Source: Teichococcus aestuarii
Lineage (GTDB): Bacteria > Pseudomonadota > Alphaproteobacteria > Acetobacterales > Acetobacteraceae
Length of the DNA stretch: 59,776 nucleotides
Reading direction: 5' to 3'
Assembly (NCBI RefSeq): GCF_003116135.1
Contig: NZ_PDOA01000022.1
Span: 1-59,776 of the forward strand
A program made the position numbers and the translations under genes. Positions 38,478 through 47,206 of this stretch are shown here, one piece after another; position 1 is the first letter of the stretch, and the number at the start of each line of letters is the position of its first letter. The notes under the pieces were generated by a model, which saw only the letters and a program-made list of their open reading frames with translations, made no database searches and was not told the origin of the DNA.

Positions 38478-39592
38478 CCGACCTGTTCGAGCCCCTGACG
38501 CTGCGGGGCGTGACGCTGCGCAACCGCATCGGCGTCTCCCCCATGTGCCAGTACAGCTGCGCGCCGGACGGGATGCCGACCGAGTGGCACCTGGCGCATC
38601 TGCACGCGCGGGCGATCGGCGGCGCCGGGCTGGTGATCGCGGAGGCCACCGGCGTCAGCCCCGAGGCGCGCATCACCCCCGCCGATCTGGGCCTGTGGAG
38701 CGACGCCCACATCCCCGGCCACGCCCGGCTCACCGCCGCCATCGCCGCCGCCGGTTCGGTGCCGGGCATCCAGATCGCGCATGCGGGGCGCAAGGCCAGC
38801 AGCAGCCCGCCCTGGGTGGGCGGCGTGGCCGGCGACGACCAGCATGGCTGGGAGCCGCTGGCGCCGAGCGCCGTGGCCTTCCCCGGCCTGCGGATGCCGC
38901 GCGCCATGACGGAAGCCGACATCGCCCAGGTGATCGCCGACTTCGCCGCCACGGCGCGCCGCTCGGTGGCGGCGGGCTACCGCTTCATCGAGATCCACGC
39001 GGCGCATGGCTACCTGCTGCACCAGTTCCTCTCGCCGCTCTCCAACCAGCGCAACGATGGCTGGGGCGGCGACTTCGCCGGGCGCACGCGGCTGACGCGC
39101 GAGGTGGTGGCCGCCGTGCGCGCCGCCATCCCGGAGGAGATGCCGCTGGCCATCCGCTTCTCCCACACCGACTGGACGGAGGGCGGCTGGACGACCGAGG
39201 AAACGGTGGAGCTGTCGCGCCAGGTGAAGGCGCAGGGGATCGACCTGATCGACGTCTCCTCCGGCGCGCTGGTGCCGGCGCAGATCCCGGTCGGCCCCGG
39301 CTACCAGGTGCCGGGCGCGGCGGCGGTGCGCGCCGGCGCGGAGATCCCGGTGGCGGCGGTCGGCATGATCACCGAGCCGCAGCAGGCGCAGGAGATCCTC
39401 GCCGAGGGCAAGGCCGACCTGATCCTGCTGGCGCGCGCCCTGCTGCGCGACCCCTACTGGCCGCTGCACGCCGCGGCGGCGCTGGGCCGCACCGAGGCGC
39501 TGCGCATCCCGCCGCAATACGACCGCGCCTGGGGCGCGCTCGGCAAGATGCCGATGGACAGCGCCATCGCCGAGCCGATGCCCGCCCTGTAA
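38474..39592 (+). CDS. NADH:flavin oxidoreductase, old yellow enzyme family (YqjM/XenA-like)
   Basis: A 372-residue FMN-dependent ene-reductase of the OYE family. The start [28 protein letters not shown] carries Cys25 and Tyr27 at the positions that tune FMN in the thermophilic-like/YqjM class. Further matches are [33 protein letters not shown], and [15 protein letters not shown] with [17 protein letters not shown] for the FMN-phosphate site. These enzymes reduce activated C=C bonds of enones, maleimides or nitro compounds. It overlaps the lipoprotein gene by 4 bases, and a strong terminator follows 42 bases after its stop. Confidence 0.94.
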   Translation: [372 protein letters not shown]

Positions 39593-39633
39593 GGCGCCGC
39601 TCCCCCCGAACTCGCAGAAAAAAGAAGGGGGCC

Positions 39634-39664
39634 CCGGGGGAATTCATTCCCCCGGATTCTTTTC
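39634..39664 (+). terminator. intrinsic terminator after the ene-reductase gene
   Basis: A perfect 10-bp inverted repeat, CCGGGGGAAT (39634-39643) and ATTCCCCCGG (39646-39655), is followed by ATTCTTTTC. An A-rich run with GGGGG lies just upstream. It would end the 35564-39592 transcription unit before arfB. Confidence 0.8.
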
Positions 39665-39684
39665 ATCCCCCAAGGTCTGGCGCC

Positions 39685-40113
39685 ATGCCCCGCATACCCA
39701 TCACCGCCCGCCTGAGCATCGATGAATCCGAGCTGACGGAAAGCTTCGCGCGCGCCTCCGGCGCCGGCGGGCAGAACGTCAACAAGGTGGAGACGATGGT
39801 GCAGCTGCGCTTCGATGCGCGCAACTCGCCCAGCCTGCCGGAGCCGGTGCGGGAGCGGCTGATCCGCCTCGCCGGCCACCGGGCCACGGCGGCGGGGGAG
39901 GTGGTGATCACCGCGCAGCAGTTCCGCACCCAGGCGCGGAACCGGGAGGATGCTCTGGAGCGGCTGCTGGAGCTGATCCGCGAGGCGGCGGCGGCGCCGC
40001 CGCCGAAGCGGCGGCCGACGCGCCCGACCCTTGGCTCGAAGAAGCGCCGGCTGGAAGGCAAATCCCAGCGTGGCGTCACCAAGCGGCTGCGCGGCAAGCC
40101 GGCGGCCGACTAG
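39685..40113 (+). CDS. arfB: alternative ribosome-rescue factor ArfB (peptidyl-tRNA hydrolase YaeJ)
   Basis: A 142-residue protein. The GGQ motif lies at residues 28-30 inside RASGAGGQNVNKVET, which positions the hydrolytic glutamine in the peptidyl-transferase centre. The C-terminal tail is highly basic (KRRPTRPTLGSKKRRLEGKSQRGVTKRLRGK), the segment that enters the empty mRNA channel of stalled ribosomes. Length and both elements match ArfB rather than a full release factor. It stands alone, with a terminator upstream and the stress-peptide gene facing it downstream. Confidence 0.94.
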   Translation: MPRIPITARLSIDESELTESFARASGAGGQNVNKVETMVQLRFDARNSPSLPEPVRERLIRLAGHRATAAGEVVITAQQFRTQARNREDALERLLELIREAAAAPPPKRRPTRPTLGSKKRRLEGKSQRGVTKRLRGKPAAD

Positions 40114-40272
40114 AGCCTTTCCGTCCGCACTGGCTCACGGATAAGGCCCTGGCTCATTGTTTTCGCGGGAATCTTCACGCGATCAGGCAAAGCTGCCTGC
40201 CTGCCTGCGGCCTGCTCTGACCGGCCAGCCCGCCCAGCCATATTCCGCACGACAATGACGCCGAAGCGGCAG

Positions 40273-40298
40273 CCGGCCGGATGATACGATCCGGCCGG
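40273..40298 (-). terminator. hairpin downstream of the KGG stress peptide gene
   Basis: CCGGCCGGAT-GATACG-ATCCGGCCGG is a perfect 10-bp inverted repeat with a 6-base loop, 7 bases past the stop of the minus-strand stress peptide gene. The convergent arfB gene ends 160 bases to the left, so it may serve both. No T-tract is present. Confidence 0.6.
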
Positions 40299-40305
40299 AG
40301 TCGCT

Positions 40306-40488
40306 TCAGTCGTTCTTGTGGCTGTTCTGGCCGCCCTTGCGGCCTGCCTCGGCCGCGCGCTCGTGGTCATTGGCGAAATTGTTGGGATCGTTCGCCTTGC
40401 CGCTGCCCACGGTTTCCTGCGACACGCCCTTCTTGCCCTCGGCCGAGCCGTGGCCGCCATGCTGGTCCTGAGACTTTCCTTGCGTCAT
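40306..40488 (-). CDS. KGG-motif general stress peptide (con-10-like)
   Basis: A 60-residue hydrophilic protein without cysteines. The C-terminal part NFANDHERAAEAGRKGGQNS is the KGG motif found in small stress-induced proteins such as YciG, which accumulate in desiccation or stationary phase. The first half is rich in Gly, Lys, Ser and Gln and is probably disordered. It faces arfB. Confidence 0.88.
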   Translation of the reverse strand: MTQGKSQDQHGGHGSAEGKKGVSQETVGSGKANDPNNFANDHERAAEAGRKGGQNSHKND

Positions 40489-40601
40489 CGGCTTGCTCCC
40501 TGTTCACCCGGGGGCAGGAGCGCCCGGCGGGTTTCCAGGAAAACGTCTCCCCCCGCCCCCGGTTGCGGCGCGGGAAGAGATGGAGCCGGCCGGGCTTTGC
40601 T

Positions 40602-41375
40602 CTAGGCCTGCTCCGCCGCCTGCGGCGTTTCCGCATGCGGCGCCTGCACCGCGCCCAGAACCTGCTCCACGGTGCCGTCGGCGACGATGCGGCCGGCTTC
40701 CAGCTTGATGACGCGGGTGCACCAGCGGCGCACCACGTTCATGTCATGGGTGGCGATCACCAGGATGTCGGCACCCGTCACCAGCCGGGCGAGCCGCTCC
40801 TCGGCCTTGGTCATGAAGTCGGCGTCGCCGGCCAGGAACCACTCGTCCATCAGCAGGATCTGCGGCGTGATGGCGGTGGCCATGGCGAAGGCCAGCCGCA
40901 CCTGCATGCCGGCGGAGTAGCCGCGCGTCGGCACGTCGAGGAACTCGCCAAGGCCGGAGAAGGCGGCGGCGTCCTGCTCCAGGGCCGCGATCTCCGCCTC
41001 GCTCATGCCGCGGTAGAGGCCGCGCAGGCGGATGTTCTCGCGCCCCGTGCTGTCGGAATCCATGCCGGCGGCGGGGTCGATCAGCGAGCCGATCTCGCCC
41101 TCCACTACCAGCTCGCCGGCGACCGGCTCGTAGATGCCGGCGAGTGTCCGCAGCAGGGTGGTCTTGCCGGCGCCATTGGTGCCGACCAGCGCCACACGCT
41201 CTCCACGGCGGATCTCGAAGGTCAGGTCGTGCAGGGCGGAGACGACGACGCGGTTCGACTCGTCGGTCTTGACGCGGATGGCGGCCTTGGCCAGCAGGCG
41301 CTTCTTCAGGCTGCGCGCGGCCAGGTGATAGAGCGGGAAGGCGATGCTCAGCCCACGGGCGGAAATGCTGGCCAT
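40602..41375 (-). CDS. ABC transporter ATP-binding protein, polysaccharide export type (Wzt/KpsT-like)
   Basis: A 257-residue ATPase. Walker A is GTNGAGKT (65-72), the signature is the atypical TRGYSAGMQVRLAFA used by polysaccharide/teichoic-acid exporters, and Walker B is ILLMDEWF. The His-loop is IATHDMN. There is no C-terminal carbohydrate-binding extension of the Wzt O9a type, so it is the short KpsT-like form. The start lies 6 bases after the stop of the permease gene, making a two-gene exporter operon. No polysaccharide synthesis genes are nearby to identify the substrate. Confidence 0.92.
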   Translation of the reverse strand: MASISARGLSIAFPLYHLAARSLKKRLLAKAAIRVKTDESNRVVVSALHDLTFEIRRGERVALVGTNGAGKTTLLRTLAGIYEPVAGELVVEGEIGSLIDPAAGMDSDSTGRENIRLRGLYRGMSEAEIAALEQDAAAFSGLGEFLDVPTRGYSAGMQVRLAFAMATAITPQILLMDEWFLAGDADFMTKAEERLARLVTGADILVIATHDMNVVRRWCTRVIKLEAGRIVADGTVEQVLGAVQAPHAETPQAAEQA

Positions 41376-41381
41376 GGCTGC

Positions 41382-42215
41382 TCAGACCCAGAAGGCGACG
41401 CGGCTGCGGAAGCGGACGAAGAAGGCCATGGCGGTGCCGCCCAGCACGCCGGTGTAGAGCAGCGCGGCCAGCCAGGTGGTCAGCGAGCCGCCGCCCTCGA
41501 CCAGCGGGCCGCGCACCATCTCCAGCATGGTGTAGAACGGGTTGAGGGGCAGCCACTTGGCGCTCTCCCCCAGCAGCTCCGGCTTCCAGATCACCGGCGT
41601 CATGAAGAAGGCGAGCTGCATGACATTGGCGACGATCGGGCCGATGTCGCGGAACCGGGCGCAGATCATGCCGAGGAGCAGCGAGACGGAGAGGGCGTTC
41701 ACCGCCAGCACCGCGAGGCCCGGGATGATCAGCAGCGCCTCGGCGCCCGGCCAGTGGCCCATCAGCGCGAACACCACCAGGATCAGCGGCAGGCTGTGCG
41801 CCGCGTTCAGCGCGTTGCGGAAGACGCAGCGCAGCGCGTGGGTGGTCAGCGGCAGGCGCAGCTGGCGGATCACCCCCTCGGCATTGGAGAGGCAGGTGGT
41901 GGCCTCCGACACCATGGCCGAGAGGGCGTTCCAGGTGATCAGGCTGGCCGCCAGATGCGGCAGGTAGTTGGCGATATCGAGCCGGAAGAGCTGCGCGTAG
42001 AGCAGCCCCATGCCCGCCACCAGCGCGGCGGTGGAGAGCGTGACCCAGAACGGCCCGATGACCGAGCCGCGGTAGCGGTTGCGCAGGTCGAGCCGCGCCA
42101 GCGTCCAGGCCAGCCGCCAGGAGGCGAAGCCGGCCCTGAGGTCTGCCATGGCCCGGCCGGCGCGGTCCGGCTGGTTGGCGTCGATGCGATAGGTGGGAAG
42201 AACCGCTTGCTGCAT
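41382..42215 (-). CDS. ABC-2 type permease, polysaccharide export (Wzm/KpsM-like)
   Basis: A 277-residue membrane protein with about six transmembrane helices (ALVAGMGLLYAQLF, LAASLITWNALSAMV, SLPLILVVFALMG, LLIIPGLAVLAVNALSVSLLLGM, VMQLAFFMTPVIW, LLYTGVLGGTAMAFFV). ARLDLRNRYRGSVIGPFWVTLS is the N-terminal ABC-2 export signature and FFMTPVIWKPE with LNPFYTMLEMVRGPL are C-terminal ones. The ATG at 42215 is preferred over 42233 for length; neither has a clear Shine-Dalgarno. It is the first gene of the two-gene exporter. Confidence 0.9.
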   Translation of the reverse strand: MQQAVLPTYRIDANQPDRAGRAMADLRAGFASWRLAWTLARLDLRNRYRGSVIGPFWVTLSTAALVAGMGLLYAQLFRLDIANYLPHLAASLITWNALSAMVSEATTCLSNAEGVIRQLRLPLTTHALRCVFRNALNAAHSLPLILVVFALMGHWPGAEALLIIPGLAVLAVNALSVSLLLGMICARFRDIGPIVANVMQLAFFMTPVIWKPELLGESAKWLPLNPFYTMLEMVRGPLVEGGGSLTTWLAALLYTGVLGGTAMAFFVRFRSRVAFWV

Positions 42216-42293
42216 GGCGGCCGCTCTATACACCCCAAATCTTCCGGGCCGCCAGCGGCCGGGGCGAAGGATCGCCCCGGCGTGTTGCGCGGA

Positions 42294-42881
42294 TCAGTAT
42301 TTCGGACCGCCATAGCTGGCGCCATGCGCCGGGGGGGTGCCATAGGGGACGGTGCCGTAGGAGGCGGGCGGCGGGGCATAGGCGCCAGGCGGCGGGCCAC
42401 CGGCGGCGCGGCTGAGGCGGGTCCGGTCGCCGCGCGCGATCACGACACGGTCATTGACCCCCAGTCCCTCCTCGTTGGTCTGCACCACCGAGATGTCGCC
42501 GCCCTGGTCCTCGCGCACGAAGAACTCGACGGCCTGCCCATCGCTGACACCGCGGCCGATGGCGTTGCCGGCGAGGCCGCCGAGCACCGCGCCGCCCAGG
42601 CCGGCGAGCGCGTTGGAGCGCCAGTCGCCGCCGATGAAGCTGCCGGCGACACCGCCGGCCACGGCGCCCGCGGCGGTGCCGACGCCGGAGCTGTTGCCCT
42701 GCACCTGGACCGGCCGCATGCCGACGATGGTGCCATAGGAGACGGAGGCGGCGCGGCCGAGCGCGGCGCTGCTGTAGGTGGCGCCGGTCTGCTGCGGTGC
42801 GCAGGCGGCCACCGTGCCGCCGATCAACATCACGGCAAGCCCGGCGCGAAGGCTGCGAGAGAGGCGGGAGGGCGCAGGCAT
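42294..42881 (-). CDS. SlyB/Pcp-like glycine-zipper outer-membrane lipoprotein
   Basis: A 195-residue lipoprotein. The signal peptide ends in GGTVAAC (Cys27). The core YGTIVGMRPVQVQGNSSGVGTAAGAVAGGVAGSFIGG and LAGLGGAVLGGLAGNAIG form the double glycine-zipper segment of the SlyB family, outer-membrane lipoproteins that stabilise the envelope under stress. The DGQAVEFFVRED to VNDRVVIARGDRTRL stretch is the conserved beta part. The tail is Pro/Gly/Tyr-rich and probably disordered. The 292 bases to the next gene hold no convincing gene. Confidence 0.9.
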   Translation of the reverse strand: MPAPSRLSRSLRAGLAVMLIGGTVAACAPQQTGATYSSAALGRAASVSYGTIVGMRPVQVQGNSSGVGTAAGAVAGGVAGSFIGGDWRSNALAGLGGAVLGGLAGNAIGRGVSDGQAVEFFVREDQGGDISVVQTNEEGLGVNDRVVIARGDRTRLSRAAGGPPPGAYAPPPASYGTVPYGTPPAHGASYGGPKY

Positions 42882-43173
42882 GCGTGAACCCTTTGTCCGA
42901 AGGCTGCGATTCCAGGGAGGACGGAAGCCCCGCCGGGCAATGCCCAGGGTTTCGCTCCCCTTTGCCTATGAATGGGGTGCCGGCGACGCGAACGCCAGGG
43001 GGGGCAGCCGCCCCCGCACACGAGGCTTGCGCTAATCTGCTGTATCCTTTAGCGCTTTGCGGGCAGATGTTCTGCTGAAACCTAAACCCGGGGCGGTTCC
43101 GGATTCGTCGGCGTGGGGGCGCAGGCGGTCCAGCACAGGAACCAGATCCACCGGGCCAGACGGAGAACAGGGG

Positions 43174-44697
43174 ATGACTCCGTTCCAGTACGGTCGGATG
43201 GCGCCGGGGGGGCGCGTCCGCATGGTGGCCACCTTGTCGCTGGTGGGCCTTTTGGCCGCCTGCGGCAGCAGCCAGCAGACCAGGACCGTCAGTTCCGGCG
43301 CCGCCGCGCAGTCGGCCGCCTACCCGCAACCCAGCAGCTATGACGCGCCCGGCCCGTCCAGCGATCCATGGGGGCCGTATATCCGCGAGGCCTCCCGGCG
43401 CTTCGACGTGCCGGAGCGCTGGATCCGCGAGGTGATGCGGCAGGAGAGCGGCGGCCGCGTCGGCGCCCGCAGCCCGGTGGGCGCGATGGGGCTGATGCAG
43501 GTGATGCCCGGCACCTATGCCGAGCTGCGCGGCCGCTACGGGCTGGGGGACGACCCCTACCACCCGTGGAACAGCATCATGGCCGGCACCGCCTATGTGC
43601 GCGAGATGTACGAGCTGTATGGCAGCCCGGCCTTCCTCGCCGCCTACAATGCCGGCCCGCGCCGCCTGGAGGACTACCTCTGGAACGGCCGCGGCCTGCC
43701 GGCCGAGACGCGCAACTACGTCGCCCGCATCGGCCCGCGAATCGTCGACGCGCATCCGGGCCGCCGCGCGGCGCCGGAGGTCTATGCGGCGGCGGAGATC
43801 CCGCTGAGCATCCCGGCCGGACCGCGCCGCGGCGACACCGCCACCATGCTGGCGCTGCGCGAGCAGCGCAACGCGGTGGACCCGGGCATCCGCGTGGCGA
43901 GCCTGCCGCCGGGCCCGGTGGTGCGCATGGACCCGATCCCGGACGGCTCCACCTACAGCACCGAATCGGTGCAGGTGGCCAGCCTCGATCCGTCGATCGG
44001 CACCTCGCTGGGTGGTGGCTCCGTGGTGCGCATGGACCCGATCCCGGACGGCTCCACCTACGCCGCCGCCCCGGCCGCCGGCCCTGTGGTGCGCATGGAG
44101 CCGATTCCGGACGGCTCCACCTATACCGCCGCGCCGCCCGCCAGCCCGCCGCTCGAGCTGGCCATGGCGCCGCCGCCCGCGCCTCCGGCGCTGCGGCCCA
44201 GCCCCGCGCCCGTGCCCAGCCTGCTGGCCTCGGCCTCGGCCAGCCCCGCCGCCGAGCGGGCGCCGCCGCGCACCACGGCGCGGATCGCCAGCGCCTTCGC
44301 CGAGGCGCCGCGGCCCGCGCCGTCGCCCAGCCTGGCGCGCAGCGGCGGCTTCAGCCTGATCGGCTCGGCGCACGCCGCCACGGTGGCGCCGCCGGCCCAG
44401 GTGCTGCGCGCGCCCTCCGCCAGCCAGCCGGCGGCGATGCCGAGCCAGGCCGGCGCCTGGGGCGTGCAGGTGGGCGCCTTCGCCAGCGCCAACCTCGCCC
44501 GCGCCGCGGCCGAGGCGGCGCGCGGCCGGCTCGGCGCTTCCGGCGCCCGCTCGCGGGTCGAGCCGGTGGCGCAGGGCGGCAACACGCTCTACCGCGCCCG
44601 CGTCATCGGCCTCTCGCGCGACAATGCGCAGTCGGCCTGCGACAAGCTGCGCAGCCAGGGCGCCTGCATCATCGTCTCGCCGGACGCGCAGGGCTGA
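43174..44697 (+). CDS. lytic transglycosylase lipoprotein with SPOR domain
   Basis: A 507-residue peptidoglycan-acting protein. The signal peptide ends in LLAAC (Cys30). The transglycosylase (SLT) domain follows, with catalytic Glu92 in MRQESGGR, then GLMQVMPGTYAELRGRYG and FLAAYNAGPRRLEDYL. A central Pro/Ala-rich linker contains three copies of VVRM(D/E)PIPDGSTY, coded at 43918-43956, 44023-44061 and 44086-44124. The C-terminal ~75 residues (WGVQVGAFASANLARAAAEAARGRL, YRARVIGLSRDNAQSACDKL) are a SPOR domain, which binds denuded septal glycan. The ATG at 43174 was chosen because it places the signal peptide at the N-terminus; the in-frame start at 43057 does not. Confidence 0.91.
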   Translation: MTPFQYGRMAPGGRVRMVATLSLVGLLAACGSSQQTRTVSSGAAAQSAAYPQPSSYDAPGPSSDPWGPYIREASRRFDVPERWIREVMRQESGGRVGARSPVGAMGLMQVMPGTYAELRGRYGLGDDPYHPWNSIMAGTAYVREMYELYGSPAFLAAYNAGPRRLEDYLWNGRGLPAETRNYVARIGPRIVDAHPGRRAAPEVYAAAEIPLSIPAGPRRGDTATMLALREQRNAVDPGIRVASLPPGPVVRMDPIPDGSTYSTESVQVASLDPSIGTSLGGGSVVRMDPIPDGSTYAAAPAAGPVVRMEPIPDGSTYTAAPPASPPLELAMAPPPAPPALRPSPAPVPSLLASASASPAAERAPPRTTARIASAFAEAPRPAPSPSLARSGGFSLIGSAHAATVAPPAQVLRAPSASQPAAMPSQAGAWGVQVGAFASANLARAAAEAARGRLGASGARSRVEPVAQGGNTLYRARVIGLSRDNAQSACDKLRSQGACIIVSPDAQG

Positions 44698-44712
44698 GGC
44701 CGGCCGCCTGAG

Positions 44713-44749
44713 AAAAAAAAGCCCGGGGACGCGTCCCCGGGCTTTTTTT
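44713..44749. terminator. strong bidirectional intrinsic terminator
   Basis: A run of A, the perfect palindrome GCCCGGGGACG-CGTCCCCGGGC (44721-44742) and a run of seven T. It lies between the convergent lytic transglycosylase and folC genes and works in both directions. Confidence 0.97.
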
Positions 44750-44786
44750 GTGCCGCCTCTCCGGGCCGGCCCGCCGGCCGCGCCTC

Positions 44787-46070
44787 TCAGGTGATGGCGG
44801 TGTGGTCCGCCTTCAGCACCTCGCCCGCCAGGTAGAGGCTGCCGCAGATCAGTACGCGCGCGGGTGGCCCGCCGGCCTCCGCCAGGGCGCGCAGCGCATC
44901 GGCCACATGCGGGCCGGGGCGGGCGCGGCCGCCGCTGGCCGCCACGATCTCCTCCACCGGCATGGCCAGGTGCTGGCCCGGCTCGGCCACGGCCCAGAGG
45001 CTCTCGGCCAGGGGCAGCAGGGGCGAGAGGAAGTCGCCCGAGGCCTTGCCCTGCTTCATGCCCACCACGAGGTGGCGCGGGCGGTCCTCCCACAGCGGCA
45101 GGTGGGCGGCCAGCGCCGCGCCGGCGCCGGCATTGTGGCCGCCATCCAGCCACAGCTCCCAGCCCTCGGGCAGCAGCGCGGCGAGGTCGCCATGCAGCCG
45201 TTGCAGCCGGGCGGGCCAGGTGGCGGTGGTGAGGCCGGCGGCGATCGCCGCCTCGGTCAGCCAGGGCGGGTTCCAGCCGCGCAGCGCGGCGATGGCGATG
45301 CCGGCATTGTCCGCCTGGTGCGGCCCCGGCAGGGCCGGGCGCGGCAGGTTCAGCGAGCCGCCGCCATCGGTGTAGCGCAGCCCCGACTCGGTCCAGCCCA
45401 CCGACCAGCCCTGGTTGCGCACCGCCAGCGGCGCCCCCAGCGCGGCGGCCTCGGCCTCCAGCACCGCCAGCGCCGCGGGCGCCTGCAGGCCGGTGGCGGC
45501 GGGCACGCCGGGCTTCAGGATGCCGGCCTTCTCGCCGGCGATGCCGGCCAGCGAATCGCCCAGGAAGTCCATGTGGTCCATGGAGATGCTGGTGATGGCG
45601 CAGGCCGCCGGGCGCTCGACCACGTTGGTGGCGTCGTAGCGGCCGCCGAGGCCCACCTCCAGCACCAGCAGGTCGGCCGGCGTGCGGCTGAACAGCAGCA
45701 GCGCCACCGCCGTCGTCACCTCGAAGACGGTGATGGGCTCGCCCGCGTTCACCGCCTCCACCTCCTCCAGCGCGGCGGCCAGCGCGGCTTCCGAGACCAG
45801 CGTGCCGGCCAGCCGGATGCGCTCGTGGAAGCGCACCAGGTGCGGCGAGGAATAGACATGCACGCGCTGCCCCGCCGCCTCGGCGATGGCGCGCAGGAAG
45901 GCGCAGGTGGAGCCCTTGCCGTTGGTGCCGGCCACATGCACCACCGGCGGCAGGTGGCGCTCCGGGTGGCCGAGCGCCGCCAGCAGCCGCTGCAGCCGCC
46001 CGAGGCTGAGGTCGATCAGCTTCGGGTGCAGCGCGTGCAGCCGGTCGATGATGGCTTCCGAGCGGCTCAC
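44787..46070 (-). CDS. folC: bifunctional folylpolyglutamate synthase / dihydrofolate synthase
   Basis: A 427-residue Mur-ligase-like enzyme that adds glutamate to dihydropteroate and extends the folate polyglutamate tail. The P-loop is AGTNGKGST (about residues 47-55), with SSPHLVRFHERIRL, EVGLGGRYDATNVV, ITSISMDHMDFLGDSLAGIAGEKAGILK and LDGGHNAGAG. The start is GTG at 46070, overlapping the accD stop as GTGA, so accD-folC are coupled as in many proteobacteria. It ends at the strong bidirectional terminator. Confidence 0.95.
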   Translation of the reverse strand: MSRSEAIIDRLHALHPKLIDLSLGRLQRLLAALGHPERHLPPVVHVAGTNGKGSTCAFLRAIAEAAGQRVHVYSSPHLVRFHERIRLAGTLVSEAALAAALEEVEAVNAGEPITVFEVTTAVALLLFSRTPADLLVLEVGLGGRYDATNVVERPAACAITSISMDHMDFLGDSLAGIAGEKAGILKPGVPAATGLQAPAALAVLEAEAAALGAPLAVRNQGWSVGWTESGLRYTDGGGSLNLPRPALPGPHQADNAGIAIAALRGWNPPWLTEAAIAAGLTTATWPARLQRLHGDLAALLPEGWELWLDGGHNAGAGAALAAHLPLWEDRPRHLVVGMKQGKASGDFLSPLLPLAESLWAVAEPGQHLAMPVEEIVAASGGRARPGPHVADALRALAEAGGPPARVLICGSLYLAGEVLKADHTAIT

Positions 46071-47047
46071 GCGGCGGGGGCCGGCTTCGCCGGGGCAGTG
46101 GCCGGGGGAGCGGAGGCCGGGGCCGGGGTCGGGGCAGGAGCCGGCTCCGGCGCCGCCTCGGCCTCGGCCGGCGCGGCGGCCGCGGCGGGGGCGGTCTCCA
46201 GCAGCGGCTCGCGCAGCAGGCTGATGAGGCGCGCCAGCGTCTCGCGCATCGCGCCGCGCTTCACCACCATGTCCAGGATGCCGTGCTCCAGCAGGTACTC
46301 GGCGCGCTGGAAGCCCTCGGGCAGCTTCTCGCGCACCGTCTGCTCGATGACGCGGGCGCCGGCGAAGCCGATCATGGCGCCCGGCTCGGCGATCTGGATG
46401 TCGCCCAGCATGGCGAAGGAGGCGGTGACGCCGCCCGTCGTCGGGTCGCACAGCACGACGATGAAGGGCAGCCCGGCCTCCTTCACCATCTGCGCGGCGA
46501 TGACGGTGCGCGGCATCTGCATCAGGCTCAGCGCGCCCTCCTGCATGCGCGCGCCCCCCGAGGCGGTGAACACGATCAGCGGCGCGTCCTGCAGCACGGC
46601 CAGCTTGGCGGCGGTGACGATGGCCTCGCCGACGCCCGGGCTCATCGAGCCGCCCATGAAGCCGAACTCGAAGGCGGCGATGACGGCGCGGCGGCCCTCG
46701 ATGGCGCCATGCGCGACCACCACCGCGTCATCCATGGCGGACTTGGCCTGCGCTTCCTTCAGCCGGTCGGCGTATTTCCGCTGGTCGCGGAAGCGCAGCG
46801 GGTCGGCGGGCGATTTCGGCAGCTCGATGCGCTGGAAGCCGGGATCGAGCGTGTATTCCGCCCGCCTCAGCGCCGGGATGCGCATGTGGTGGCCGCAATG
46901 CGTGCAGACATGCAGCGACCGCTCGAGGTCCCGGTGGAAGATCATCTGCTCGCAGGCCGGGCATTTGTGCCAGAGGTTGTCCGGCACCTCCTTGCGGCCG
47001 AGCCATGTCTGGATCTTCGGCAGCGCCCATTCGCTGATCCAGTTCAT
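46067..47047 (-). CDS. accD: acetyl-CoA carboxylase carboxyltransferase subunit beta
   Basis: A 326-residue beta subunit of the carboxyltransferase that makes malonyl-CoA for fatty-acid synthesis with AccA, AccB and AccC. The N-terminal zinc ribbon has Cys29-x2-Cys32 and Cys48-x2-Cys51. The crotonase-fold core shows FTASGGARMQEGALSLMQM, DPTTGGVTASFAMLGDI and GFAGARVIEQTVREKLPEGFQ. The last ~45 residues are an Ala/Pro/Glu tail, longer than in E. coli AccD, probably disordered. GAGGG lies 8 bases before the ATG at 47047. It is followed directly by folC with a 4-base overlap. Confidence 0.96.
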   Translation of the reverse strand: MNWISEWALPKIQTWLGRKEVPDNLWHKCPACEQMIFHRDLERSLHVCTHCGHHMRIPALRRAEYTLDPGFQRIELPKSPADPLRFRDQRKYADRLKEAQAKSAMDDAVVVAHGAIEGRRAVIAAFEFGFMGGSMSPGVGEAIVTAAKLAVLQDAPLIVFTASGGARMQEGALSLMQMPRTVIAAQMVKEAGLPFIVVLCDPTTGGVTASFAMLGDIQIAEPGAMIGFAGARVIEQTVREKLPEGFQRAEYLLEHGILDMVVKRGAMRETLARLISLLREPLLETAPAAAAAPAEAEAAPEPAPAPTPAPASAPPATAPAKPAPAA

Positions 47048-47206
47048 GCGGACCCTCTCTGGCTTGACGTTCTGGCGGAAGCGGGGGTGGTAGGCCCGGG
47101 CAGGCCCGGAAGGCAAGGGGTATGGGACCGGCAGGGCCGTGGGCTGTCGGGCGGCCGGCCGGCGCCCTAGGATGCCGCCTCTTCCGAACCGCCGATGGCA
47201 CCCCGC

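Noticed and set aside
42882..43173. A small gene or promoter in the gap before the lytic transglycosylase
   Set aside because: Open frames are short and lack motifs, and TATCCT-like hexamers have no -35 partner at proper distance.
44023..44124. The three repeats as a CRISPR-like array
   Set aside because: They are in frame within a protein linker, encode the same peptide and have no spacer-repeat regularity.
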